DNA of 64,000 nucleotides from Streptomyces sp. CB02056 (GTDB lineage: Bacteria; Actinomycetota; Actinomycetes; Streptomycetales; Streptomycetaceae). The notes beneath the pieces were generated by a model. The model did no database searches, was not told the origin of the DNA, and saw only the letters and a program-made list of their open reading frames with translations. Shown here piece after piece: positions 17,086 to 25,106 of this stretch. The position numbers were made by a program, and so were the translations under genes. The stretch spans positions 187,495 through 251,494 of the forward strand of contig NZ_LIPD01000011.1 in NCBI RefSeq assembly GCF_001905545.1. The letters run 5' to 3'. How positions within the stretch are numbered: the stretch's first letter is position 1; each line of letters begins with the position of its first letter.

Positions 17086-18840
17086 GTGAAGGCTGACCGG
17101 CTGCCCCGGCGCTACCAGGCGTTCGTCCCGATGACCCTGCCCGACCGCACCTGGCCGGACCGGACCCCCACGGCGGCGCCGCGCTGGCTCTCCACGGACC
17201 TGCGGGACGGGAACCAGGCACTGGCCCGCCCGATGACGCCGGCCCGCAAGCTCGCCATGTTCGACCTCCTGGTGGCGATGGGCTACCGGGAGATCGAGGT
17301 CGGCTTCCCGGTCGCCAGCCAGGACGAGTACGACTTCGTCAGGATGCTGATCGAGCAGGACCGGATACCCGAGGACGTCCGCGTCTCGGTGCTGGTGCCG
17401 GCCCGCGACGAGCTGATCGAACGGACCGTGGAGAGCCTGCGCGGCGCCCGCGCCGCCACCGTCCACGTGTACAACGCGACCGCGCCGCTCTTCCGCGACC
17501 TCGTCCTCGGGATCGGCCGGCCGGAGTGCGTCGACCTCGCCCTGCGCGGCACCCGGTCGATGATGCGGCACACCGAGCGGCTGCTGGGCGACTGCGAGGT
17601 CGGCTACCAGTACTCCCCGGAGCTGTTCAACGAGACCGAGCCGGAGTTCGCCGTCGAGGTCTGCGAGGCGGTGATGGACCTCTGGGAGCCCGGCCCGGGC
17701 CGCGAGATCGTGCTGAACTTCCCGGCCACGGTCGAGCGTTCGATGCCGCACGTGTTCGCCGACCAGATCGAGTGGCTGGACCGCACCCTCTCCCGTCCCG
17801 AGCACCGCTGCCTGTCGATCCACCCGCACAACGACCGGGGCACCGGGGTGGCCGCCACCGAACTGGCCCTGCTGGCCGGGGCGAAGCGGGTCGAGGGCTG
17901 CCTGTTCGGCGGCGGGGAGCGGGCCGGCAACGTCTGCCTGGTCACCCTCGGCCTCAACCTGCTGACCCAGGGCGTCGACCCGGGCATCGACTTCTCCGAC
18001 ATCGACCGGGTGCGCCGCACCGTCGAGCACTGCTCCGGACTGCCGGTCTCCCCCCGCCACCCCTACGGCGGCGAACTGGTCCACACCGCCTTCTCCGGCA
18101 CGCACCAGGACGCCATCAGGAAGGGCTTCGCCGCCCTGGAGGCCGAGGCCGCCGCAGCCGGCGAGAGCCCGCGCGACCGCGCCTGGCGGATGCCGTACCT
18201 GCCGATCGACCCGCAGGACCTCGGCCTCGGCTACGAGGCGGTGGTCCGGGTGAACAGCCAGTCCGGCAAGGGCGGCGTCGCCCACGTCATGAGCGCCCGG
18301 CACGGCCTGGACCTGCCGCGCGGGCTGCAGATCGAGTTCGCCCGCACCGTGCAGGCGGTCGCCGAGGCCACCGGCGCCGAGGTCGCGCCGGACCGGATCG
18401 GCCGGCTCTTCGAGCGGGAGTACCGGTCCACCGCGGACGAGACCAAGCCGCTGGCCGTACGCCACGCGCCGGTCCCCACCGAGCTGTTCGTCGACGGGGC
18501 CGGCCCCGCCAGCGCGGACGGCACGGTCCGCGCGGAGGAGGTGCGCAGCCTCGGCGCGACCCTGGCGCCCTGGGGCGTCGAGGTCCGGGACGTCCGGCAC
18601 ACCGGCCCCGAGGGCAAGTCCGCGGACCCGGGGCGGGAGGCCGCCGTCTACGCCCGCTGCGCCTTCCCCGACGGGCCGGCCTGGGGCTTCGGCCGGGGCC
18701 CCGGCCTGCACGCCGCCGCCTTCTCCGCGATCCGGGCCGCCGCCGCCCGGGCCGGCCAGGGCCCGGCCGAACCGGACCCGCCCGCACCGGAGTCGGCCCG
18801 GGCCCGGGGCGCCGCCCCGCTCCCCGCCGAGCACCGCTGA
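17086..18840 (+). CDS. leuA: 2-isopropylmalate synthase paralogue (LeuA-like)
   Basis: A 584-residue LeuA-type enzyme that would condense a 2-oxoacid (normally 2-oxoisovalerate) with acetyl-CoA. The TIM-barrel domain shows LRDGNQ with metal-ligand Asp41, the metal-binding HPHND with His246 and His248, GGGERAGN, FSGTHQDAI and YEAVVRVNSQSGKGG, so the catalytic core looks intact. The C-terminal regulatory domain (about 465-560) is recognisable but diverged: WGFGRGPG stands where family members usually have a WGVG-type leucine-site strand. The tail is Pro/Ala-rich. I chose the GTG at 17086 because GAGGA lies about 9 nt upstream; an upstream ATG at 17020 lies inside the repeat array. No leuB, leuC or leuD is nearby. 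It may be the leucine enzyme or a cluster paralogue. Confidence 0.85.
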   Translation: MKADRLPRRYQAFVPMTLPDRTWPDRTPTAAPRWLSTDLRDGNQALARPMTPARKLAMFDLLVAMGYREIEVGFPVASQDEYDFVRMLIEQDRIPEDVRVSVLVPARDELIERTVESLRGARAATVHVYNATAPLFRDLVLGIGRPECVDLALRGTRSMMRHTERLLGDCEVGYQYSPELFNETEPEFAVEVCEAVMDLWEPGPGREIVLNFPATVERSMPHVFADQIEWLDRTLSRPEHRCLSIHPHNDRGTGVAATELALLAGAKRVEGCLFGGGERAGNVCLVTLGLNLLTQGVDPGIDFSDIDRVRRTVEHCSGLPVSPRHPYGGELVHTAFSGTHQDAIRKGFAALEAEAAAAGESPRDRAWRMPYLPIDPQDLGLGYEAVVRVNSQSGKGGVAHVMSARHGLDLPRGLQIEFARTVQAVAEATGAEVAPDRIGRLFEREYRSTADETKPLAVRHAPVPTELFVDGAGPASADGTVRAEEVRSLGATLAPWGVEVRDVRHTGPEGKSADPGREAAVYARCAFPDGPAWGFGRGPGLHAAAFSAIRAAAARAGQGPAEPDPPAPESARARGAAPLPAEHR

Positions 18841-18953
18841 GCACCGCTGAGCCCGAACACCAGCTGGGCCCACCACAGACCCACCGACGGGGCACCACCG
18901 GGAGCCCCGGAGCAGCACCGAGCACCACCCAGCACCACCCGAGCACCGCTGAG
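18829..18953. repeat. GAGCACCGCTGAG repeats downstream of the leuA-like gene
   Basis: Perfect 13-bp copies occur at 18829-18841, 18839-18851 and 18941-18953, with related GAGCACCACC units between. The sequence spans the end of the leuA-like gene and the gap before the LAL regulator. It may be simple slippage; no function is evident. Confidence 0.7.
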
Positions 18954-19013
18954 TCCCACGCAGCCGGTTCCCCCACCCACACCCGCACGTACGCACGAGA
19001 GAAAGTCTGAGCA

Positions 19014-21761
19014 ATGATGCTGGTCGAACGCGATGAGCACCTGGCCTTCCTGGCCGGTCTGCTGACCGAGGCGGTCGGGGGCAGGGGACGGATCGCCGTG
19101 GTGAGCGGCCCGGCGGCCACCGGAACGAGCGCCCTGCTGGACGAGTTCGTCGAGCAGGCGGCCGGGGCGGGCGTCCTGCCGCTGACGGCGGTGGGGTCGG
19201 CCGCCGAGACCGGCCTGCCGCTCGGCGTGCTGGGCCAGCTGCTGCGCGGCGCCCCGGTGCCGGCCGAGCAGCGGGCCGCCGTCCGCGAACTGCTCGCGGC
19301 CGGCCCGGACCGGCGGGAGTCGGCCGCCCGGGAACTGAGCGCCCTGCTGCTCGACCTGGCCGAACGGCAGCCGCTCGCCCTGGTGGTGGACGACGTCCAG
19401 CACGCCGACCCGGACTCGCTGGCCTGCCTCTCCCACCTGACCCGCCGGCTCGGCCGCTCCCGGATCATGGCGGTCCTCGGCCGGACCGGCCGGGCCGCCC
19501 ACCGCACCGCCGAGTTCCACCAGGAGCTGCTGCGCCGCCCCGGCTGCCACAGCCTGGTCCTGCCCCTGCTCACCCCCGACGGTGTGGAGCGGCTGGTCGC
19601 CGAGCGCCTGGGCCGGGAGGCCGCCGACCGGCTCGCCGCCGACTGCCACCGGATCAGCGGCGGCAACCCGCTGCTGCTCACCGCCCTGCTCGACGGCCAG
19701 CTCGCGGCGGTGCGGGCCGGCACCGACGACGGCGGGCTGGCCGTCGCCGACGGCTACGGGCAGGCGGTGCGCGACCTGCTGCACCGGAGCGCCCCCGGGC
19801 TGCTCCCGCTCGTCCAGGCCCTCGCCGTGCTCGGCGCCCCGGACGGGGTCGGCCGGCTGCTCGGCGTGGACGGCGCGGAGGCGGCGCGCGGCCTGCGCGA
19901 GCTGGCGGACTGCGGCCTGCTGGCCCCCGACGGCTTCCGCCACCCGGCCGCCCGGGCCGCCGTGCTGCTCGACACCGGCTCCGAGCGCAGGGCCGAACTG
20001 CACGGCAGGGCCGCCGGACTGCTGCACGCGGGCGGGGGCGCCGCGGCCGCGACGGCCGAGCACCTGCTCGCCTCGGGGCGGGTCGAGGAGGCCTGGACCG
20101 TCCCCGTACTGGAGGAGGCCGCCACGCTGGCGCTGGCCGAGGGCCGGGTCGGCCAGGCCGTCGAGTACCTGCGGCTGGCCTGCCGGGTCTGCGCGGACGG
20201 GCCCCGGCTGGCCCGGATCAGGACGGCCCTGGTCCGCGCCGAGTGGCGGATCAACCCGGGCGCCCCGACCCCGCACCTCACCGAGCTCACCACCGCCCTG
20301 CACCGCGGCCACCTGCGCCCCAGCGACGGCCTGGTGCTCGCCAAGGCCCTGCTGTGGCACGGCCGTTTCGAGGAGGCCAGGGACGTGCTGTCCCGGCTCG
20401 GCCTGGAGAGCGGCCCGCACGACCCGGAGACCGCGGCCGAGCTGCGGACCACCCGGCCGTGGCTGCGCTGCTGGTACGCGCCGCTGCTGGCGCACGTGCC
20501 GTCCGCCGAGGAGGAGCCGGACCCGCGCCCGGCGCCGTCCACCGCGGTCAGCTGGCGGCTGGAGGCGGCCACCGCGCTGGACTCGGTGCTCAGCCGCGGC
20601 CCGTCCGAGCAGGCGGTCGCCGAGGCCGAGCGGATCCTGCGCACCTCCCGGCTGGACGAGACGGGCATGGACACCGTCGAGTCGGCGCTGCTCGCGCTGA
20701 CCTACGGCGACCGGGCCGACCGGGCCGCGCCCTGGTGCGACGGCCTGATCGCGGAGGCGGCCGCCCGCCAGTCCCCGGGGCGCCAGGCCCGGCTGGCGAC
20801 CATCCGGGCCGAGATCGCCGTACGGCAGGGCGACCTGCCCGGCGCCGAGCGGTACGCCCGGCAGGCGCTGGAGATCATCCCGGCCAGCAGCTGGGGGGTG
20901 GCGGTCGGCGGCGCGCTGGCCAGCCTGCTGACCGCGCTGACCGCGATGGGCCGCCACGACGAGGCCGCCGACCAGCTCAACCTGCCCGTCCCGGAGGCGA
21001 TGCTGCAGAGCCGCTACGGCCTCCACTACCTCCAGGCCCGCGGCCGGTACCAGCTGGCCACCGGCCACCTGAACGCCGCGCTCGGCGACTTCCTCGCCTG
21101 CGGCGAGCTGATGCGCCAGTGGGGGCTGGACGTGCCCGGCCTGGTCGCCTGGCGCGGCGAGGCCGCCGAGGCGATGCTCCAGCTGGGCGACCGCGACGGG
21201 GCCCGGCGCCTGCTGGAGGAGCAGCTCGCGATGGTCGACCAGTGCGCGCCGCGGGCGCGGGGCGTGGCGATGCGCCAGCTCGCCGCCACCGGCGACCTGC
21301 GCCAGCGCCCGGCCCTGCTGCGCAAGGCCGCGGACGTGCTCCAGGAGGCCGGCGACCGGTACGAGCTGGCCCGGGCGCTCGCCGACCTGGCCAGGACCTA
21401 CCACGACCTGGGCGAGCTGCGCCGGGCCAGGCTCACCGCCCGCCGCGCCTGGATGCTGGCCGAGGAGTGCCAGGCCCAGCCGCTCACCCGGCTGCTGGGC
21501 GTGGAGTTCGGCTGGAGCAGCGGCGGCGACCAGTCGGCCCGGGAGAGCGCCCCGGCGGTGTCCGACGCGGTGCTCAGCGACGCCGAGTGCCGGGTCGCCG
21601 AGCTGGCCGCGCACGGCTACACCAACCGGGAGATCGCCAAGCGGCTGTACGTGACGGTCAGCACCGTGGAGCAGCACCTGACCCGGGCCTACCGGAAGCT
21701 GCGGGTCAGCTCCCGGGTCGACCTGCCCACGGCGATGGGCGCGCTGACCCGGGCCGGCTGA
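19014..21761 (+). CDS. LAL-family (large ATP-binding LuxR) transcriptional regulator
   Basis: A 915-residue regulator, the usual size for LAL activators of macrolide-type clusters. The N-terminal NTPase domain has a P-loop-like SGPAATGTSALL at 31-42, in which the Walker A lysine is replaced by Thr38, and a Walker B-like LALVVDDVQHAD at about 120-131. The middle is a long helical, TPR-like region. The C-terminal LuxR helix-turn-helix (about 850-910) contains LSDAECRVAELAAHGYTNREIAKRL and STVEQHLTRAYRKL. Two adjacent ATGs open the gene after GAGAGAAAG; I took the first. It lies directly upstream of the dihydroxybenzoate operon on the same strand and is the best candidate for the pathway-specific activator. 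Confidence 0.9.
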   Translation: MMLVERDEHLAFLAGLLTEAVGGRGRIAVVSGPAATGTSALLDEFVEQAAGAGVLPLTAVGSAAETGLPLGVLGQLLRGAPVPAEQRAAVRELLAAGPDRRESAARELSALLLDLAERQPLALVVDDVQHADPDSLACLSHLTRRLGRSRIMAVLGRTGRAAHRTAEFHQELLRRPGCHSLVLPLLTPDGVERLVAERLGREAADRLAADCHRISGGNPLLLTALLDGQLAAVRAGTDDGGLAVADGYGQAVRDLLHRSAPGLLPLVQALAVLGAPDGVGRLLGVDGAEAARGLRELADCGLLAPDGFRHPAARAAVLLDTGSERRAELHGRAAGLLHAGGGAAAATAEHLLASGRVEEAWTVPVLEEAATLALAEGRVGQAVEYLRLACRVCADGPRLARIRTALVRAEWRINPGAPTPHLTELTTALHRGHLRPSDGLVLAKALLWHGRFEEARDVLSRLGLESGPHDPETAAELRTTRPWLRCWYAPLLAHVPSAEEEPDPRPAPSTAVSWRLEAATALDSVLSRGPSEQAVAEAERILRTSRLDETGMDTVESALLALTYGDRADRAAPWCDGLIAEAAARQSPGRQARLATIRAEIAVRQGDLPGAERYARQALEIIPASSWGVAVGGALASLLTALTAMGRHDEAADQLNLPVPEAMLQSRYGLHYLQARGRYQLATGHLNAALGDFLACGELMRQWGLDVPGLVAWRGEAAEAMLQLGDRDGARRLLEEQLAMVDQCAPRARGVAMRQLAATGDLRQRPALLRKAADVLQEAGDRYELARALADLARTYHDLGELRRARLTARRAWMLAEECQAQPLTRLLGVEFGWSSGGDQSARESAPAVSDAVLSDAECRVAELAAHGYTNREIAKRLYVTVSTVEQHLTRAYRKLRVSSRVDLPTAMGALTRAG

Positions 21762-21774
21762 GCCCCGGCCGAGC

Positions 21775-21806
21775 CCCGGCGGGGCCGGGCAGGGGGCCCC
21801 GCCGGG
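21775..21806 (+). terminator. Hairpin terminator after the LAL gene
   Basis: CCCGGCGGGGCC at 21775-21786 pairs perfectly with GGCCCCGCCGGG at 21795-21806 around an 8-nt loop, 13 bp past the LAL stop. Confidence 0.7.
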
Positions 21807-21819
21807 ACAGGGGGCCCTA

Positions 21820-21855
21820 AGGGGCGGACCGGGGTGTTCGAGCGGGTCCGCCCCT
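21820..21855. promoter_or_regulatory. Perfect inverted repeat upstream of dpgA
   Basis: AGGGGCGGACC at 21820-21830 is the exact reverse complement of GGTCCGCCCCT at 21845-21855, with 14 bp between. It follows the LAL terminator and precedes dpgA by 56 bp. It could be a second terminator or an operator in the dpgA promoter region. Confidence 0.5.
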
Positions 21856-21911
21856 GCTGGAATGCGTCTGTCAGTCGTCCATGGCCGGAATTTTCCAGAA
21901 AGGGGGGCGAC

Positions 21912-23042
21912 ATGGCGCTGACCTTGTCAGAGAAGGACGTGCCACCGCTCGCGGAACAGGACGGGGCATTGCCCCGGATCATCGGCATCGCCACCGCGAA
22001 CCCGCCGGACTCCTATGCGCAGAGCGATATCCTCGACATATTCGGGATAACCGACCAGCGCATTCGGTCGCTTTTCATGAACAGCGCGATCGATCGCCGT
22101 TTCCTCATTCTCCCGCCGGAGGGGCCGGACGGCGGGCGCCGGATGGAGACCCAGGGCGAACTGCTCCGCAAGCACCGGGCGTCGGGCGTGGAGACGGGCG
22201 CGCGGGCGGTGCGCGAGTGCGTGGCCCGCACCGGCCTCGACCTCTCCGAGATCGGCTACATCTGCTGCGTCACCACCACCGGTCTGCTCACCCCCGGGCT
22301 CTCCGCCCACCTGATCAAGGAACTGGGCCTCGACGTCCGGACCAGCCGGCTCGACGTGGTCGGCATGGGCTGCAACGCCGGGCTCAACGGCCTGACCGCG
22401 GTGGCCGGTTGGGCCGCCGCCAACCCCGGGCGGCCAGCCCTGATGGTCTGCGTCGAGACCTGCTCGGCGGCCTACGTCTTCGACGGCACCATGCGCACCG
22501 CGGTGGTCAACAGCCTGTTCGGCGACGGCGCCGCGGCGGTGATCCTGATGGCCGACCCGGACGGCCTGCTGGACCGCCCGGAGAGCGGCGTGCGGGCCGA
22601 GGGCCCGACCGTCCTCAAGTTCTCCAGCCGCATCATCCCCGAGGCCGTCGACGCGATGCGCTACGACTGGGACGACGACCAGGGCAAGTTCAGCTTCTTC
22701 CTGGACCGCGACGTGCCGTACGTGGTCGGCGCGCACGCCGAACTCGTCGTCGACAGGCTGCTGGAGGACACCGGCCTGCGGCGCAGCGACATCGCCCACT
22801 GGATCGTCCACTCCGGCGGCAAGAAGGTCATCGACTCGGTCCAGATCAACCTCGGACTGACCCGGCACGACGTCCGGCACACCACCGGGGTGCTGCGGGA
22901 CTACGGGAACCTCTCCAGCGGCTCGTTCCTGTTCTCCTACGAGCGGCTGATGGCCGAGGGGCAGGTCCGGCCCGGCGACCTCGGGGTCTTCATGACGATG
23001 GGCCCCGGATCGACCATCGAGACGGCCCTCGTCCGGTACTGA
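21912..23042 (+). CDS. dpgA: 3,5-dihydroxyphenylacetyl-CoA synthase (type III PKS, DpgA)
   Basis: A 376-residue type III polyketide synthase. In the characterised DpgA family it condenses four malonyl-CoA units to a 3,5-dihydroxyphenylacetyl-CoA precursor. The thiolase-fold triad is visible as Cys154 (GMGCNAG), His300 (WIVHSGG) and Asn333 (YGNLSSGS). The specific DpgA call, rather than naringenin- or THN-synthase type, rests on the adjacent dpgB, dpgC and dpgD homologues as well as overall sequence character. The ATG at 21912 follows a strong AAAGGGGGG ribosome site. It is the first gene of a six-gene plus-strand operon. Confidence 0.92.
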   Translation: MALTLSEKDVPPLAEQDGALPRIIGIATANPPDSYAQSDILDIFGITDQRIRSLFMNSAIDRRFLILPPEGPDGGRRMETQGELLRKHRASGVETGARAVRECVARTGLDLSEIGYICCVTTTGLLTPGLSAHLIKELGLDVRTSRLDVVGMGCNAGLNGLTAVAGWAAANPGRPALMVCVETCSAAYVFDGTMRTAVVNSLFGDGAAAVILMADPDGLLDRPESGVRAEGPTVLKFSSRIIPEAVDAMRYDWDDDQGKFSFFLDRDVPYVVGAHAELVVDRLLEDTGLRRSDIAHWIVHSGGKKVIDSVQINLGLTRHDVRHTTGVLRDYGNLSSGSFLFSYERLMAEGQVRPGDLGVFMTMGPGSTIETALVRY

Positions 23043-23089
23043 CCGGAATGCACCAGACACAGCCCGCACCTTCCGAAAGAGGAATTCCC

Positions 23090-23800
23090 ATGTCCGTCAG
23101 CGAACTGCTTCCCGAACGCACCGGGTCGGCCGGGCGCCACGTCCTGATCGACTGCTCCGCGCCGCTGACCGAGCAGCTGATCGGCCAGGTCGTCGAGGTC
23201 TGCGACGAACTGGAGGACGCCGACCGGGCGACCTTCGCCGTGCTGCACGTCGAGGGGACGGCCGGCGTCCGCGAGCAGGCCTGGCCCGGCGAGGTCGGCA
23301 TCCACCTGGTCAACAAGTGGGAGCGCGCGCTGCGCCGCCTGGAGCGCGTCCCGGCCGGCGTCCTCGCCGTCGCGGCCGGCGAGTGCGCGGGCCCGGCGCT
23401 GGACCTGCTGCTGGCCGCCGACCACCGGATCGCCACGGCGGACACCCGGCTGAGCCCGGCGGTCACCGCCGGCCGGCTGTGGCCCGGCATGGCCGTCCAC
23501 CGCCTGGTCCAGCAGCTGGGCGTCGCCCGCGCCCGCCGCCTGGTGCTGTTCGGCACCGAGGTCACCGCGGCGGAGGGCGCCGAGCTGGGCCTGTTCGACC
23601 GGGTCGTCGAGGACCGCGCGGGCGTCGCCGCCGCCGTCGAGAGCGCCGGCGCGCTGCTCGGCGGGCTGGTCGGCGGCGAACTGGCGATCCGCCGCCGGCT
23701 GCTGCTGGACGCCACCACCACCAGCTTCGAGGAGTCGCTCGGCGCCCACCTGGCGGCCTGCGACCGGACGCTCCGCAACCAGTCCGCCGACCGGGCCTGA
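23090..23800 (+). CDS. dpgB: DpgB, enoyl-CoA hydratase-like accessory enzyme
   Basis: A 236-residue crotonase-superfamily protein, more diverged than its relative at the end of the operon. The oxyanion-loop region reads GECAGPALDLLLAADHRIA, with no typical MGGG motif. In balhimycin- and vancomycin-type clusters DpgB stimulates DpgA turnover and, with DpgD, helps dehydrate and aromatise the tetraketide. The ATG follows GAAAGAGGA; 47 bp separate it from dpgA. Confidence 0.85.
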   Translation: MSVSELLPERTGSAGRHVLIDCSAPLTEQLIGQVVEVCDELEDADRATFAVLHVEGTAGVREQAWPGEVGIHLVNKWERALRRLERVPAGVLAVAAGECAGPALDLLLAADHRIATADTRLSPAVTAGRLWPGMAVHRLVQQLGVARARRLVLFGTEVTAAEGAELGLFDRVVEDRAGVAAAVESAGALLGGLVGGELAIRRRLLLDATTTSFEESLGAHLAACDRTLRNQSADRA

Positions 23801-23885
23801 CCCGTCCGGCGCCCGACCGTCCCGCGCCCGGGCCGGCCGGCGCCCGACCCGACCCGTACCCGACCCACCGAGGGAAACAGCTGTC

Positions 23886-25106
23886 ATGACCGTCCCAGTC
23901 TTCACCCTGGACACCGCGCGCAGCGTGGACACCGCCCCGGAGGCCAGGCTGTCCCGGCAGCGCTTCCTGCGGGAGCACGTCGCAGAGGTCTACGGTGCGC
24001 TCACCGAGGAGCGCACCGTCCACCTGCGACTGGACGAGCTGCTGCGCCGGGCCGGGGAGCGCTACCCCGGCCTGGTGCCCGGCGAGGCGCAGCTGGCCGC
24101 CGAGCACGGGCTGCGGCAGGCCGACAAGGAGGGCCTGGAGATCGACCAGGGCATCTTCCTCCAGGCCGTCCTCGCCCACCCCGAGTGCGGCCGGCACCTG
24201 ATCGACGCGATGCTGCGCCCCACCGAGCGGGCGCTGGCCCTGCTCCCGGAGTTCAGCCGCACCGGCAGCGCCGACCTCGGGGTGGTCCGGATCGAGCGCC
24301 GCGACGGCACCGCCCACGTGACCGTCCACAACGACCACTGCCTGAACGCCGAGACCAACGCCCATGTCGAGGACATGGAGACCGCGGTGGACCTCGTCCT
24401 GCTCGACCCGGCCACCGAGGTCGGCGTCCTGCGCGGCGGCGAGATGACCCACCGGCGCTACCTCGGCCGCCGGGTGTTCAGCGCCGGGATCAACCTCACC
24501 GAGCTGCACGAGGGCACCATCTCGTACGCGGACTTCCTGATGCGCCGCGAGATCGGTTACATCAGCAAGATCTACCGCGGCCTGCTGGTCGACGACGACC
24601 GCGCCTGGCCGCAGCGCACGCTGGAGAAGCCCTGGGTGGCCGCCGTGGACACCTTCGCGATCGGCGGCGGGGCGCAGCTGCTGATGGTCTTCGACCACGT
24701 GATCGCCGCCGCCGACAGCTACTTCAGCCTGCCGGCCGCCCAGGAGGGCATCGTCCCCGGCCTCGGCAACCTGCGCCTCACCCGGCTCGCCGGCGGCCGG
24801 GTCTCCCGCCAGGTCATCCTCGGCGGGCGCAAGATCTGGGCCCGCGAGCCCGACGCCGCCGCGCTGTTCGACGAGGTGGTCGAGCCCAAGGCGATGGACG
24901 CGGCCGTGGAGGCCGCCGCCGCCCGGCTGGCCAGCCCCGCGGTGGTCGCCAACCGGCACATGCTCCACCACGCCGAGGAGCCCGTCGAGACCTTCCGCCA
25001 CTACCTCGCCGAGTTCGCCCTCCAGCAGGCCCTACGGCTGTACGGGCTGGACGTGATCGCCAAGGTCGGCGCGTCCTGGACCCGCCGCCCCGCGAAGGAC
25101 GCCTGA
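23886..25106 (+). CDS. dpgC: 3,5-dihydroxyphenylacetyl-CoA 1,2-dioxygenase (DpgC)
   Basis: A 406-residue crotonase-fold protein with the long N-terminal helical extension characteristic of DpgC, the cofactor-independent dioxygenase that converts 3,5-dihydroxyphenylacetyl-CoA and O2 to 3,5-dihydroxyphenylglyoxylate and CoA. The crotonase core contains AVDTFAIGGGAQLLMVFDHV, with its oxyanion glycines, and LPAAQEGIVPGLGNLRL. The start is set by GAGGGAAACAG just upstream. Its TGA overlaps the ATG of the next gene (TGATG), so translation of the thiamine enzyme is coupled to it. That coupling fits direct use of the glyoxylate product. Confidence 0.93.
   Translation: MTVPVFTLDTARSVDTAPEARLSRQRFLREHVAEVYGALTEERTVHLRLDELLRRAGERYPGLVPGEAQLAAEHGLRQADKEGLEIDQGIFLQAVLAHPECGRHLIDAMLRPTERALALLPEFSRTGSADLGVVRIERRDGTAHVTVHNDHCLNAETNAHVEDMETAVDLVLLDPATEVGVLRGGEMTHRRYLGRRVFSAGINLTELHEGTISYADFLMRREIGYISKIYRGLLVDDDRAWPQRTLEKPWVAAVDTFAIGGGAQLLMVFDHVIAAADSYFSLPAAQEGIVPGLGNLRLTRLAGGRVSRQVILGGRKIWAREPDAAALFDEVVEPKAMDAAVEAAAARLASPAVVANRHMLHHAEEPVETFRHYLAEFALQQALRLYGLDVIAKVGASWTRRPAKDA

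Noticed and set aside
21912..23042. KAS III (FabH) identity for the first operon gene
   Set aside because: The Cys-His-Asn triad is shared with FabH, but the dpgB, dpgC and dpgD neighbours and the overall sequence fit DpgA better.
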